Notes: a model not told the origin generated them from the sequence alone. 64,000 nt of DNA from Corynebacterium urinipleomorphum (GCF_900155535.1 NZ_LT706963.1:285028-349027), one strand, 5' to 3'. Positions 36,448-45,909 are shown, counted from the first letter of the stretch. Translations and numbers: made by a program.

Positions 36448-37494
36448 ATGACCAGACGTGAGCTGACCCAAGCCCCCATTGTGGAGGCCGCGTGCGGCCG
36501 CACGCCCTCGCGAACCCCTGTGTGGTTCATGCGTCAAGCTGGCCGGTCCCTGCCGGAGTACCGCGCGGCGCGCGAAGGCATTGCCATGCTTGACTCGTGC
36601 TTCATGCCGGAGCTTCTGGCGGAGATCACCTTGCAGCCGGTGCGCCGCCACGATGTGGATGCCGCGATCTTGTTCTCCGACATCGTCGTGCCGCTCAAGG
36701 CGGCGGGCGTGGACGTGGAGATCGTGCCGGGCCGCGGACCCGTCATGGCGCAGCCGGTGCGCACGAAGCAGGACGTGGCTGATTTGCCGGTTCTCGATCA
36801 CGAGGTCGAAGAGGTGGCCCAGGGCATCGGCCACATTCTGGATGAGCTGAATGACACCCAGGCCCTCATCGGTTTCGTCGGGGCCCCGTTCACCCTGGCC
36901 AGCTACCTCGTCGAGGGCGGACCGAGCAAGAACCACGAGAAGACCAAGGCCATGATGCACGGTGACCCGGACACGTGGCACGAGCTCATGCGCCGCCTGG
37001 TGCCGACTATTACGGCGTTCCTGCGCACGCAGGTCACCGCCGGCATCGACGCGATGCAGCTCTTCGATTCCTGGGCCGGGTTCCTCACCGAAGCGGACTA
37101 CCGCCGCCACGTGCTGCCGTATTCGACGGAGATCTTGGAGTCGGTCGCGGGAGAGATTCCCCGCATCCACTTCGGTGTGACCACGGGAGAGCTGCTCGGC
37201 GCCATGTCGGAGGCCGGTTCGGAGGTCATGGGTGTGGATTGGCGCGTGCCGCTGGATCGCGCCGCGGAGCGTTTCGCCTCCCCGCGAGTGCTGCAGGGCA
37301 ACCTCGATCCGGCGATGCTCTTCGCCGACACCGACGTGGTCCGCGTCGAGGTGGCGCGCATCAAGGCCGAGGCCGCACGCGCTGTCGAGGTGGGCACGGC
37401 CACCGGCCACATTTTCAACCTCGGCCACGGTGTGCTGCCGGACACGGACCCCGATGCCATTACCGAAGCTGTCCGGATCATTCACGAGAAGTAG
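36448..37494 (+). CDS. hemE: Uroporphyrinogen decarboxylase
   Basis: Decarboxylates uroporphyrinogen III to coproporphyrinogen III. VWFMRQAGRSLPEYRAAR near residue 22 carries the substrate-binding Arg residues, followed by ILFSDIVVPL with the key Asp, GAPFTLASYLVEGG, LFDSWAGFL and FGVTTGELLGAM. The length is 348. ATG 36448 is chosen from the promoter spacing and because upstream residues are not conserved-looking. hemY follows after 22 nt. Confidence 0.95.
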   Translation: MTRRELTQAPIVEAACGRTPSRTPVWFMRQAGRSLPEYRAAREGIAMLDSCFMPELLAEITLQPVRRHDVDAAILFSDIVVPLKAAGVDVEIVPGRGPVMAQPVRTKQDVADLPVLDHEVEEVAQGIGHILDELNDTQALIGFVGAPFTLASYLVEGGPSKNHEKTKAMMHGDPDTWHELMRRLVPTITAFLRTQVTAGIDAMQLFDSWAGFLTEADYRRHVLPYSTEILESVAGEIPRIHFGVTTGELLGAMSEAGSEVMGVDWRVPLDRAAERFASPRVLQGNLDPAMLFADTDVVRVEVARIKAEAARAVEVGTATGHIFNLGHGVLPDTDPDAITEAVRIIHEK

Positions 37495-37516
37495 CCAGGC
37501 AGGAGACTTAAGACTA

Positions 37517-38950
37517 ATGCCCCAGAAAATCGCCATCATCGGTGCGGGACTCGCAGGCTTGACCACCGCGTACGAGCTGAACAAGCTCAGTCCGAAAGGC
37601 GGAAAGCCGAAAATCGACGTGTACGAGGCCACCGACCGGATCGGCGGCAAGCTGCACACCGTCGCGTTCGAAGCGGGCCCGACAGACATGGGTGCTGAAG
37701 CGTTCATGGCGCGGCGCCGGGATGCAGTGGATTTCTTCACCGAGCTGGGCCTGAACGATTCGCTCGTCGAGCCGTCCGGGCTGCGTTCGCTGGTATGGGT
37801 CGACGGTGAAGCGCGCCAGCTGCCCAGCGGCGGCATCATGGGAATCCCCAGTTCATCGGAAGTCGTTGCTCACCTCGTTTCAGAGGAGACAGCGCAGCTT
37901 ATCGACGGCGAATCGGCCCGCCCCGGCTTCACCTGGCCAGAGGACGGCGATTTGAATGTCGGCGCTCTCGTGAGGGAGCGCTACGGTGACGAGGTGGTGG
38001 ACAATATCGTGTCCGCTCTCCTCGGCGGGGTGTACTCCTGCACGGCAGATGACCTCGGTGTGCGCGCGACCATTCCTCAGCTGGCTGCCGAATTCGACCG
38101 CCTTGCAGCACAGTCCCCGGACCGCACCGTCCACCTCTCCACGGCGGTGTGCAACCTAGAGGAGCAGCAGGCGGCGAAACGCAAGGAGCTGCCCACTGGC
38201 CACGGCGCCGTGTTCAACGCGTTCCGCGACGGGTACCAGGAGCTGTACGAGGAGCTCGCGGAGAAGTCCGGCGCAGACATCTACATCGACGCATTCATCT
38301 CCGGAATCGAGCGTGTCGAATCCCCGGACGCAGGCACAGGCTTCCGGCTCAAGGGCGGGGAGGACACCGTCTACGACCACGTCGTGCTGGCTGTGCCCGC
38401 GCCGACGGCAGCGCTGCTGCTCAAACAGGTTGCGCCGGAAGCGTCGCAGACTCTGTCCAACGTGAAGCTGGCCAATTCAGTCGTGGTGGGCATGCGTTTC
38501 GCCACCGACGAGGGATTGCCGGAGAACTCCGGCGTGCTCGTGGCCACGGGAGCAGAGGACGTCCGGGCGAAGGCGTTCACCCTTTCCTCCCGGAAGTGGC
38601 CGCACTTGGCGGAGCGCGGCGGGGCACTCGTCCGCGCCAGCTTCGGCCGGTACGGCGACGATATCGCGATCCGCGCCGACGAGGATGACCTCGTGGACTG
38701 GGCACTGGATGACCTTAAGACCATCACCGGTTTCGACGGCCGCGAGGCAGGCTTGGAGGAAATCTACGTTCAGCGCTGGTTCGGTGGTCTCCCGCGGTTC
38801 GATGAGAAGCATGTGGAAACGGTCGCGGACGTCGAAAAGCAAATTGCGCTAATCGACGGAATCTCCGTCACCGGTGCCTGGGTCGGCGGGGTCGGTGTGC
38901 CCGCCGTGATCGCGCATGCGCGTGAGGTGGCGCGCACCCTGGCCAGCTGA
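37517..38950 (+). CDS. hemY: Coproporphyrinogen/protoporphyrinogen oxidase, FAD type
   Basis: 477 residues. The N-terminal FAD motif IIGAGLAGLTTAYEL, then YEATDRIGGKLHTV and GAEAFMARR, are typical of HemY/CgoX; the C-terminal VTGAWVGGVGVPAVIAHAR completes the FAD site. In actinobacteria this enzyme usually oxidises coproporphyrinogen III, feeding the coproporphyrin route with HemH and HemQ, neither of which is in the window. AGGAGA precedes ATG 37517; the open frame upstream is antisense-like noise within hemE. Confidence 0.92.
   Translation: MPQKIAIIGAGLAGLTTAYELNKLSPKGGKPKIDVYEATDRIGGKLHTVAFEAGPTDMGAEAFMARRRDAVDFFTELGLNDSLVEPSGLRSLVWVDGEARQLPSGGIMGIPSSSEVVAHLVSEETAQLIDGESARPGFTWPEDGDLNVGALVRERYGDEVVDNIVSALLGGVYSCTADDLGVRATIPQLAAEFDRLAAQSPDRTVHLSTAVCNLEEQQAAKRKELPTGHGAVFNAFRDGYQELYEELAEKSGADIYIDAFISGIERVESPDAGTGFRLKGGEDTVYDHVVLAVPAPTAALLLKQVAPEASQTLSNVKLANSVVVGMRFATDEGLPENSGVLVATGAEDVRAKAFTLSSRKWPHLAERGGALVRASFGRYGDDIAIRADEDDLVDWALDDLKTITGFDGREAGLEEIYVQRWFGGLPRFDEKHVETVADVEKQIALIDGISVTGAWVGGVGVPAVIAHAREVARTLAS
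37897..37907 (-). repeat. Iterated 11-mer, copy 9 (reads GCTTATCGACG)
   Basis: In hemY, read CTT-ATC-GAC (LID). Confidence 0.9.
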
Positions 38951-38971
38951 CAATCTGCGCGGTCGAGGCGG

Positions 38972-38977
38972 TAGGGT
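38972..38977 (+). promoter_or_regulatory. -10 element of the DedA-family gene
   Basis: TAGGGT, 8 nt before ATG 38986. Confidence 0.4.
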
Positions 38978-38985
38978 AAGAAACC

Positions 38986-39729
38986 ATGTCGCTAGAGCGC
39001 CAGGAAGCAGACCGGCCGGTGCCGGAGAATGAGCCGACCGCCCACGAAGCCGAGCGCGAATGGTGGGAAGAGCCCGGCATGCCGTGGAACTCCAAGCCCA
39101 CTAAAGAGGACTACTGGTGTTTGGCGTGGTTCGGTTTCGTCGGGCTGTTCGGCATGGCCCTGATTCCGCTGCGCGCCTGGCTGCTGGGACTGGACCCGCC
39201 GGTCCTGTTGGCCTTGACGGGGTCCCGCATTGGTGCGGCCTCCACCGGTGCTCTCGCCGCAGTGGGGGAAGCCCCCGGCTGGATCTGGTACGTCCTCATC
39301 GGCTCAGTGGTGGCCATCAAATTCGACTGGGTCTACTGGTGGGCCGGCAAGCTCTGGGGCCGCGGAATGCTCGACGTGCAGGCGGAGACCTCGAAGCGGA
39401 TGGCAAAGAACATCGACCGGGTCGAGGGCTGGTTCCACAGACTCGGATGGCTGGCTATTTTCTTCGCCTACTTGCCCATTCCGCTGCCGATCAAATTCGT
39501 GGTGCTGGTGCTCACCGGTGCCACCGGCATGTCGTGGCAGAAGATGCTCGCCCTGGACCTCGTGGCTAAGACCGCGTGGACGCTGCTGTATTTCTGGCTC
39601 GGCTGGGTGATCGGCGAGCCCGTCGTCTTCGTCCTCGAGCAGTACGCCAAGGTGGCTAACTGGATCGCCATCGGCCTGCTCGTGGTCGTCTTCGTCGGGG
39701 TGTTCAGGCGGCAGTCGAAGACCGCCTAG
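38986..39729 (+). CDS. DedA/VTT-family membrane protein
   Basis: 247 residues: a polar N-terminus (about 45), then several membrane segments with the family pattern FFAYLPIPLPIKFVVLVLTGATGMSW and AKTAWTLLYFWLGWVIGE, in which the conserved acidic and basic residues of the re-entrant loops differ from E. coli DedA. Members are implicated in lipid flipping and membrane homeostasis. It converges on the TRIC gene, their stops sharing CTAG at 39726-39729. Confidence 0.75.
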   Translation: MSLERQEADRPVPENEPTAHEAEREWWEEPGMPWNSKPTKEDYWCLAWFGFVGLFGMALIPLRAWLLGLDPPVLLALTGSRIGAASTGALAAVGEAPGWIWYVLIGSVVAIKFDWVYWWAGKLWGRGMLDVQAETSKRMAKNIDRVEGWFHRLGWLAIFFAYLPIPLPIKFVVLVLTGATGMSWQKMLALDLVAKTAWTLLYFWLGWVIGEPVVFVLEQYAKVANWIAIGLLVVVFVGVFRRQSKTA

Positions 39730-40532
39730 TCCGCGGCGGCGGGGGAGGATCCGGCGCGCTCGAGCACTTCATCGCGCAGGTAGAGGCGGACGAGGTCGAG
39801 CACATCGTCGTCGTCAGCATTGGAAATGGCGCGGGCGATGTCCACGACCGAGTCGTCGGGGGACATGTCCAGCTGCGCGGCAATGCGCCGGTCCAGGGAG
39901 CGCTCCGTGCGTTGAGGCTGCGGCGCGGTGCGCCACCTGCCCAGCCAGTAGACCGCCATGGACAACACCGACGCGGCGATGGAAGAAATGAGCATTCCCT
40001 TCCACGCGGCGATGTGGAAGTGCGAGAAGCCGAGCGTCATCGCCCCGGCCAGGAGCGACGGAAAGACAAGCATTTTCTGCGAGGTGAACAGTGCCGGGAC
40101 TTTCCCCAGCACAACGTCGCGCACCAGCGAACCGCCGGTGGACGTGACCACCGCGAGTAGCAGGGCGGCGATCCACGGCAGATCGTTGACAATCGCATGG
40201 GTGGCACCCACCACCGACCACACACCGATGGTGACTACGTCGAGGTAGAAGCGCACCTGGTCCCACAACACGCCCTCAATGTCGATGAAGAAGGCGATCG
40301 CGGCACCCGTCACAGCGATGATGAGGTACCAGGGGGATTGCAGTGCCGCGGCGGGGCCGTTGCTGAGCAAGCAGTCGCGCAGTAAACCACCCGCGAGGGA
40401 AGAGATCAATGCGATGAAGCCGAAGCCGACCACATCGAAGTTCATGCGTTTCGCAACAGTCCCGCCAACCATCGCGGCCAGCAGGACACCGGTGTACTCA
40501 AGGATGTAATAAAAAGGGCCGAAGTCATTCAC
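39726..40532 (-). CDS. TRIC-type cation channel family protein (UPF0126)
   Basis: 268 residues with about seven membrane segments arranged as an internal repeat; each half has the glycine-rich kink SSLAGGLLRDCLL or TSTGGSLVRDVVL, hallmarks of prokaryotic TRIC channels that pass K+ in trimers. A soluble acidic C-terminal tail of about 65 residues is extra. GTG 40532 has minus-strand TAGGAT exactly 7 nt upstream. Confidence 0.85.
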   Translation of the reverse strand: MNDFGPFYYILEYTGVLLAAMVGGTVAKRMNFDVVGFGFIALISSLAGGLLRDCLLSNGPAAALQSPWYLIIAVTGAAIAFFIDIEGVLWDQVRFYLDVVTIGVWSVVGATHAIVNDLPWIAALLLAVVTSTGGSLVRDVVLGKVPALFTSQKMLVFPSLLAGAMTLGFSHFHIAAWKGMLISSIAASVLSMAVYWLGRWRTAPQPQRTERSLDRRIAAQLDMSPDDSVVDIARAISNADDDDVLDLVRLYLRDEVLERAGSSPAAAD

Positions 40533-40539
40533 TTCGGCG

Positions 40540-40545
40540 ATCCTA
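40540..40545 (-). promoter_or_regulatory. -10 element of the TRIC gene
   Basis: Minus-strand TAGGAT, 7 nt before GTG 40532. Confidence 0.5.
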
Positions 40546-40550
40546 GTTAT

Positions 40551-40594
40551 CCCCAGTGACCCTGGGGCAGTGCCCGGCTACACGCGCCGGGCAC
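40551..40594 (-). terminator. Two tandem hairpins at the end of galK
   Basis: GTGCCCGGC/GCCGGGCAC (40570-40594, 7-nt loop) spans the galK stop, and CCCCAG/CTGGGG (40551-40567) follows. Neither has a T-run. They would separate the gal operon from the TRIC promoter. Confidence 0.5.
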
Positions 40595-41804
40595 CGTCTT
40601 GAGCGCTTGTCGCATAGATCGTCGGCACAGGGAAGCCACCGGAACGTGTCGCTGATTCAATGGCGGCAGCCACCTCATCAACACGGTCGTCGGGGCACAG
40701 CGCGATAGTCGAACCGCCGAATCCACCGCCAGTGATGCGCGCGCCGACTGCACCGGCTTGCAACGCCGCTTGCACGGCAGCTTCCAACGCGTCCGGGACG
40801 ATCTCGTAATCGTCCCGCAAAGAGGCGTGGCTGTCGTTCATGAGCCGGCCGAAGCGCTCTACATCGCCGGCTTTGAGTGCCTCCACAGCTTCGATGGTGC
40901 GGGCTGTCTCCGAGTGGACGTGGCGCACGCGGCGGCGCACCACTTCCGGTTCGTTGCCCAGCGCGTCCGCGGGGTTCTCCGCGGCCCACTCGACTGCCCG
41001 CTCCACGATGTCCTCCTCGCGGAAGGAGCAGGAAAGGGCGGCCGCGGCGGCGTCGATAAGCCCGCGCCTGGAGCTGTACTCGCCGGTGGCGTGAGAGTGC
41101 TCGACGTGGCTGTCGGCGATGAGAAGCTGGTAGCCCTCCATCGCGCACGGCACCTGCTCGTGGGTGTTCCCCAGGAAATCGAGGGCCAGCGCGTGGCCCG
41201 CGCGGCCGCGCACCACCGCATTCTGGTCCAGCCCGCCGGTGTTGGCGCCGACATAGAAATTCTCCGCGCGCATCGTCGCGGCGATGAGCTCCTCGTCGCT
41301 GGTGCCTAGCTCGTACAGGTCGCGGGCTGCGACGCCGACGGCGCACTCGAGTGCTGCCGAACTGGACAGCCCGGAGCCGAGTGGCACGTCGGAGACCACC
41401 GCGATGTCCATGCCGCCTGCACCCAGCGCGTGGACGGTGCCGGCGATGTACCCCCGCCAATCGGGCAAGATACCCGGCGTGGCATCCGGAGCGTTCACAG
41501 CCTCATCCAGCTCGGCGAGCGCGACGGATGCGTCGAGCAGCTCGCCGTTCGGTGCCTGGGAAAGCATCCGCAGCAGGCCATCAGAACGCTTCCGCGCAGC
41601 AACAGCCGTGGCCATCGTCGTGGCGTACGGCAGGCACACGCCGTAGGCGTAGTCCACATGGTCGCCGATGAGGTTCACGCGCCCCGGGGCGAGCCAGGTG
41701 CCTGTGGGCGCAGCGGGGTCGGTGTCGGGGCCGGCCTTTTCCGCCAAGAATGCGCGGGCCTCCGCTGCGAGCTCTTCCGGGGAGCGGGTGGAAGGGACGA
41801 TCAT
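40578..41804 (-). CDS. galK: Galactokinase
   Basis: 408-residue GHMP kinase phosphorylating galactose at C1. The signature APGRVNLIGDHVDYAYG has Asp-His-Val where most enzymes have Glu-His-Thr. The ATP loop SDVPLGSGLSSSAALE and the C-terminal RITGGGFGGSTIAL are intact. The start overlaps the galT stop as ATGA, so the two are coupled. It is the last gene of the gal operon. Confidence 0.92.
   Translation of the reverse strand: MIVPSTRSPEELAAEARAFLAEKAGPDTDPAAPTGTWLAPGRVNLIGDHVDYAYGVCLPYATTMATAVAARKRSDGLLRMLSQAPNGELLDASVALAELDEAVNAPDATPGILPDWRGYIAGTVHALGAGGMDIAVVSDVPLGSGLSSSAALECAVGVAARDLYELGTSDEELIAATMRAENFYVGANTGGLDQNAVVRGRAGHALALDFLGNTHEQVPCAMEGYQLLIADSHVEHSHATGEYSSRRGLIDAAAAALSCSFREEDIVERAVEWAAENPADALGNEPEVVRRRVRHVHSETARTIEAVEALKAGDVERFGRLMNDSHASLRDDYEIVPDALEAAVQAALQAGAVGARITGGGFGGSTIALCPDDRVDEVAAAIESATRSGGFPVPTIYATSAQDGARRV
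41051..41061 (+). repeat. Iterated 11-mer, copy 10 (CGTCGATAAGC)
   Basis: In galK (minus strand), coding strand CTT-ATC-GAC (LID). Confidence 0.9.
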
Positions 41805-42910
41805 GCGTAGTGCTCCTTAATAGTCGCGGCAATGGTCTCCGGGGTGGTGTCGTTGATCCACACCCCCATGCCGGATTCACTGCCGGCGAGGAATTTCATG
41901 CGGTTCGGCGACCGCATAAGCGAGAACAGCTGGAGGTGGAAGCGGCCGTCGGCGGGCGCATCCACAGGCGCCTGGTTCCACGCGGCGATGTACGGGGTGC
42001 GCTCCACTCCCTCGAAGAAGTGGTCCACGGCGGCGAAGAGCTTGTGGCAGATCCCCGCCAGATCGTCCCTCTCCTCATCGGAGAGGCCGGCGAAATCAGG
42101 CACGGCGCGCTTGGCCATGACCATGACTTCCAGCGGCCATTTCGCGGCGGCGGGAGTGAACACGAGGAAGTGCTCGGAGTCCTCGATGACGCGGCCGGCG
42201 GCGCGCTGCTCGGCGGCAATGATGTCGTCGAAAAGCTCGGTGCCGTGCTGCTCGCGGTGCTCCTGCGCGCTGCGGGAGATCGCCGCCGTGCGCGGGGGAA
42301 CAAACGGGTAGGAGTAGATCTGCCCGTGGGGGTGGTGCAGGGTCACACCGATTTCTTCGCCCCGGTTCTCAAAGGGGAAGACAGCCTTCACCTCGTCGAT
42401 AGCGGAGAGTTCGGCGGTGCGGTGAGCCCAGACGTCGATGAGCGCGCGTTTACGCTCGAGCGGAAGGTCCTTGAAAGAACCGTCCGCATCCGGCGTGAAG
42501 CAGACGACCTCGCAGCGGGCCAACGCCGGGGCGCGCTCGAAAATGTCCTCCCCGTCAACGCGAGGATCGTAATCCTCCGCGACCGACTGGTGCATGCTCA
42601 GCGACGGGAACCGGTTCTCAAACACCACCACCTGGTAATCCGCCTCGGGAATCTCGCTCGGCTTCTGGCCCGGACGCGTCGGCGCCAACGGGTCCTCGTT
42701 CGCCGGGGGAAGGAAGGTGCGGTTTTGCCGGTGGGCGGCGTAGATCGCCCACTCACCGGTCAACGGGTCGCGGCGCATCCACGACTCGGTCTCCACCGTG
42801 GGCAGGCCGCGCTCATCGGCGGCAGTGCGGTCGGGGGTGCCCGGCTCGTCGAAGTAGATGAGCTCGCGGCCGTCGGACAGGTTCGTGCGGGTGATCTTGA
42901 GGTTGGTCAT
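41801..42910 (-). CDS. galT: Galactose-1-phosphate uridylyltransferase
   Basis: 369 residues of the HIT superfamily. VTLHHPHGQIYSYPFVPPR contains the catalytic His-Pro-His, and VVVFENRFPSLS the nucleotide-binding Asn/Arg/Phe. It transfers UMP between UDP-glucose and Gal-1-P. It begins directly after the stop of the small membrane protein gene and overlaps galK by four bases. No galE (UDP-galactose epimerase) lies in the window. Confidence 0.93.
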   Translation of the reverse strand: MTNLKITRTNLSDGRELIYFDEPGTPDRTAADERGLPTVETESWMRRDPLTGEWAIYAAHRQNRTFLPPANEDPLAPTRPGQKPSEIPEADYQVVVFENRFPSLSMHQSVAEDYDPRVDGEDIFERAPALARCEVVCFTPDADGSFKDLPLERKRALIDVWAHRTAELSAIDEVKAVFPFENRGEEIGVTLHHPHGQIYSYPFVPPRTAAISRSAQEHREQHGTELFDDIIAAEQRAAGRVIEDSEHFLVFTPAAAKWPLEVMVMAKRAVPDFAGLSDEERDDLAGICHKLFAAVDHFFEGVERTPYIAAWNQAPVDAPADGRFHLQLFSLMRSPNRMKFLAGSESGMGVWINDTTPETIAATIKEHYA

Positions 42911-43222
42911 TTACTCAGCGGCTTCCAGCGTCTCGGGGTTGAAGGCGATCGGGCGCAGCCGCGCCCACACGAAGAACAGCACAGCGGACACGGCCAGAGC
43001 GATACCCACCCACAGGTTATCCGCCGCATCCTTGGGTGCGCCGGTATCGGCGTTCACACCTGGATCCAGGGCGAAGGAGCAAATGATCAGAACCAGGCCG
43101 TAGAACCCCAGCAAAGCAGCGATGACGTTGCGGATGTCAAAGGCCGCGGTCGCCGTCTTGGGCTCGGGTTTCGGCTTCGGTGCGTTCGCGGAACCGCGTC
43201 CGCCGGAAATGGAAGTAGTCAT
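42911..43222 (-). CDS. Small two-segment membrane protein in the gal operon
   Basis: 103 residues: a Pro/Lys-rich N-terminus, two hydrophobic segments (VIAALLGFYGLVLIICSFAL and LWVGIALAVSAVLFFVWARL) and an acidic end. No domain recognised. Lying between the SSS symporter gene and galT on one mRNA, it may be a small partner of the symporter, as small membrane proteins accompany other SSS carriers; this is inference. Confidence 0.75.
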   Translation of the reverse strand: MTTSISGGRGSANAPKPKPEPKTATAAFDIRNVIAALLGFYGLVLIICSFALDPGVNADTGAPKDAADNLWVGIALAVSAVLFFVWARLRPIAFNPETLEAAE

Positions 43223-43267
43223 GCGAATCAGATCCTTTTATCGAACGTGTCTGAAGTGACCTCAAGG

Positions 43268-44911
43268 TCACAGGAACACGAGGTTGAGGGCCACAACAAG
43301 AACACCGGCGATGATGCCCAACGGGATGGTGCGCTGGTACCAAGGCAGGGTCGCCTCAGCGGCGTCGACAAGCTGGTCCTTCGGGGTGACGCTGCGGACG
43401 AAGCCGACGAGCTCCTCGTCCGGTTTGGGGGTGGTGAACAGGGACACAATGACACTGACCAGGATGTCCACGACGAATGCGAGCGACGCGGCAACGAATG
43501 CGGTGCCTTGGCCCGGAAGTGTGACAACGGGGTTCTCGCCCAGGGACAGCGCCCAGAAGATGATCGCGGCGGCGGTGCCGGCCACCAGGCCGGACCAACC
43601 GGCGTGCGGGGTCATGCGCTTCCAGAACATACCGAGGATGAAGGTGGCAAACAGCGGGGCGTTGAAGAAGCCGAAGAGTGTTTGCAGGTAGTCCATGATG
43701 TTGCCGAAGTTCGCTGCGAGGAGAGCGGTGAACACGGCGATCACGGTCGCCCCCACAGTGGCCAGGCGGCCGACGCGCAGGTAGTAATCATCCTCCCGGT
43801 CCTTGACCACGTAGGTCTGCCACAGGTCGTAGCTGAAGACGGTGTTGAAGGAAGAGATATTCGCGGCCATACCGGCCATGAAGGCGGCGAGCAGACCCGC
43901 GATGCCGACGCCGAGGAGGCCGTTGGGCAGTAGGTCGCGCATGAGGTAGAGCACCGCGTCGTTCGGGTTCGCGGCACCTTCCATGATCGGTGTGACCAAG
44001 ACGGAGGCGATCATGCCGGGGACGACAACGATGAACGGGATGAACATCTTCGGGAAGGCACCGATGATGGGCGTCTTGCGCGCGGATGCCAGCGAGTCCG
44101 ACGCCATCGCGCGCTGCACTTCGACGAAGTTGGTTGTCCAGTAACCGAAGGACAGAACGAAGCCGAGGCCGAAGACGATACCCACGACCGACCAGACCGG
44201 GTTGTCGAAGCCGGACAGGCCCTGGCCGGGCCATGCGGAGAAGTGGCTCGGGTCGTTGATAGCAGTCTTCAAGCCCTCCCAGCCGCCGACATGGCGCAGA
44301 CCGATGATGGTCAACGGCAGCAAGGCCGCGATGATGACGAAGAACTGCAGGACCTCGTTGTAGATCGCGGCGGACAGGCCGCCCAAAGTGATGTAGGCCA
44401 GTACGATGACAGCCGCGACCACGAGCGTGGCCCACAGCGGCCAGCCCAGCAGTGCTTCGACCACGGTGGCCAGAAGGAACAGGTTCACACCGGCGATGAG
44501 CAGCTGCGCAATCGCGAACGACAGGGCGTTGACCAGGTGTGCGGCGGGGCCGAATCGGCGGAGCATGAACTCTGGCACAGATCGGACTTTCGAGCCGTAG
44601 TAGAACGGCATCATCACAATGCCGAGGAAGATCATGGCGGGCACTGCGCCGATCCAGAAGTAGTGCATCGTCTGCACGCCGTATTCCACACCGTTGGCGG
44701 ACATACCGATGATCTCCACCGCGCCTAGGTTGGCGGAAATGAAGGCCAAACCGGTGATCCAGGCGGGCAGGCCGCGACCGGAGAGGAAGAAGTCGATGGA
44801 GGAGGACACTCCTCGTTTCGCTGCCCAGCCAATGCCCAAGACAAAGGCGAAGAACACCGCGACGAGCAGATAGTCGACCCAGGAGGCGTCGAGCCGCAAG
44901 GCTGTATCCAT
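43268..44911 (-). CDS. Sodium:solute symporter, SSS/SLC5 family, probable galactose carrier
   Basis: 547 residues with about 14 membrane segments. FISANLGAVEIIGMSANG near residue 60, GLSAAIYNEVLQFF, and NISSFNTVFSYDLWQTY are SSS hallmarks (the last two in the segments that hold Na+ and sugar in vSGLT). Being in an operon with galM, galT and galK makes galactose the likeliest substrate. No ribosome site is visible before ATG 44911; it lies 19 nt after galM. Confidence 0.88.
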   Translation of the reverse strand: MDTALRLDASWVDYLLVAVFFAFVLGIGWAAKRGVSSSIDFFLSGRGLPAWITGLAFISANLGAVEIIGMSANGVEYGVQTMHYFWIGAVPAMIFLGIVMMPFYYGSKVRSVPEFMLRRFGPAAHLVNALSFAIAQLLIAGVNLFLLATVVEALLGWPLWATLVVAAVIVLAYITLGGLSAAIYNEVLQFFVIIAALLPLTIIGLRHVGGWEGLKTAINDPSHFSAWPGQGLSGFDNPVWSVVGIVFGLGFVLSFGYWTTNFVEVQRAMASDSLASARKTPIIGAFPKMFIPFIVVVPGMIASVLVTPIMEGAANPNDAVLYLMRDLLPNGLLGVGIAGLLAAFMAGMAANISSFNTVFSYDLWQTYVVKDREDDYYLRVGRLATVGATVIAVFTALLAANFGNIMDYLQTLFGFFNAPLFATFILGMFWKRMTPHAGWSGLVAGTAAAIIFWALSLGENPVVTLPGQGTAFVAASLAFVVDILVSVIVSLFTTPKPDEELVGFVRSVTPKDQLVDAAEATLPWYQRTIPLGIIAGVLVVALNLVFL

Positions 44912-44930
44912 GTTGAGGGGGACTCGCTTT

Positions 44931-45827
44931 CTAGCTTTCGTGTGTGATGGCCCGGACCGACCAGCCCACCGTGAGGCGGCCGCCGGGTTCGAGCACGGTC
45001 AGGTCCTCGCCGGTGGCGAGGGCGTTCGGGGGAGCGGTCATCGGTTCGACCGCCACATGCCGCTGCGGGGAGGTGAAGATCTGCGTCCACGGCATGTTCG
45101 CCGTGGCTTCGAGCTCCACTCCTGTGCCGGTGGCATCCACCAACCGCGCGATGCGGGGCTGGTCGGCGACGGGGTCATACCCGGCGTCGTCAAGCCACGT
45201 TCCGCCCATGCGGATGGGGCTGTCCGGCCAGGGCTCGCGCGCCCCGACCGGGATGTTGCGTTCGTCCAACGGCTGGCGCTGCGCGATGGTGTGGTGCAAC
45301 GTGCACTCATCCAACGGTGCTCCTTGCGCATCCAGGTAGGTGTGCACGCCGAGTGCACACGGGGCCGGGCCATCGGAGAGATTCAACGCAGTCATGGATG
45401 CCTCAAGCCCGGAGTCGGTGAGCTGGTAGCGGACCGTGAGCTCGATCGACCACGGCCAACCGCGCTCAGGACCGAGGACTGTGCGTAACGTCACGTCGCT
45501 TCCAGCTTCCCCGGGGGTCTTTTCCGCGTGGAAATCGAAGATCCGCCGCGGCGTGAAACCATGCAGGGCGTGCCCCAGCTCCGGTTCGGTGACTGCGAGT
45601 TCATATCTCGTCCCGGAAAACGTGTACACCGCATCCGCAACGCGGTTCGGCCACGGTGCGAGCACGATATTGGTTGCCTGCGTCGGGTGCGTGCCCTGCG
45701 CAAAGCTGCGCAAGAGCGGTTTTCCGTCCACAGTGAGTTCGCGTATAGCAGCGCCCGACGCGGAGACGGCTGCGCGCACCGCGCCGCGTTCGAGCATTAC
45801 TTCGGGGACCGCATGGTCGACATCCAT
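44931..45827 (-). CDS. galM: Aldose 1-epimerase (galactose mutarotase)
   Basis: 298 residues from ATG 45827. The beta-sandwich mutarotase pattern is visible: NIVLAPWPNRVADAVYTFSG, GHALHGFTPRRIF with the catalytic His, GVHTYLD, and AVEPMTAPPNAL with the base Glu. First gene of the gal operon. The longer frame upstream overlaps hemL antisense. GATAAT on the minus strand ends 7 nt before ATG 45827. Confidence 0.9.
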   Translation of the reverse strand: MDVDHAVPEVMLERGAVRAAVSASGAAIRELTVDGKPLLRSFAQGTHPTQATNIVLAPWPNRVADAVYTFSGTRYELAVTEPELGHALHGFTPRRIFDFHAEKTPGEAGSDVTLRTVLGPERGWPWSIELTVRYQLTDSGLEASMTALNLSDGPAPCALGVHTYLDAQGAPLDECTLHHTIAQRQPLDERNIPVGAREPWPDSPIRMGGTWLDDAGYDPVADQPRIARLVDATGTGVELEATANMPWTQIFTSPQRHVAVEPMTAPPNALATGEDLTVLEPGGRLTVGWSVRAITHES

Positions 45828-45834
45828 GAGGGTA

Positions 45835-45840
45835 ATTATC
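45835..45840 (-). promoter_or_regulatory. -10 element of the gal operon
   Basis: Minus-strand GATAAT, 7 nt before the galM ATG. Confidence 0.5.
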
Positions 45841-45909
45841 CGCCCGGATACCCCCGATCCAGAAATCATCGCACCACTAATGGGTGGGTTCCTACTCAAT
45901 TCGGGGTAC

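Noticed and set aside
41750..43933. 727-codon plus-strand frame opposite galK, galT and the symporter gene
   Set aside because: Shadow of three good minus-strand genes.
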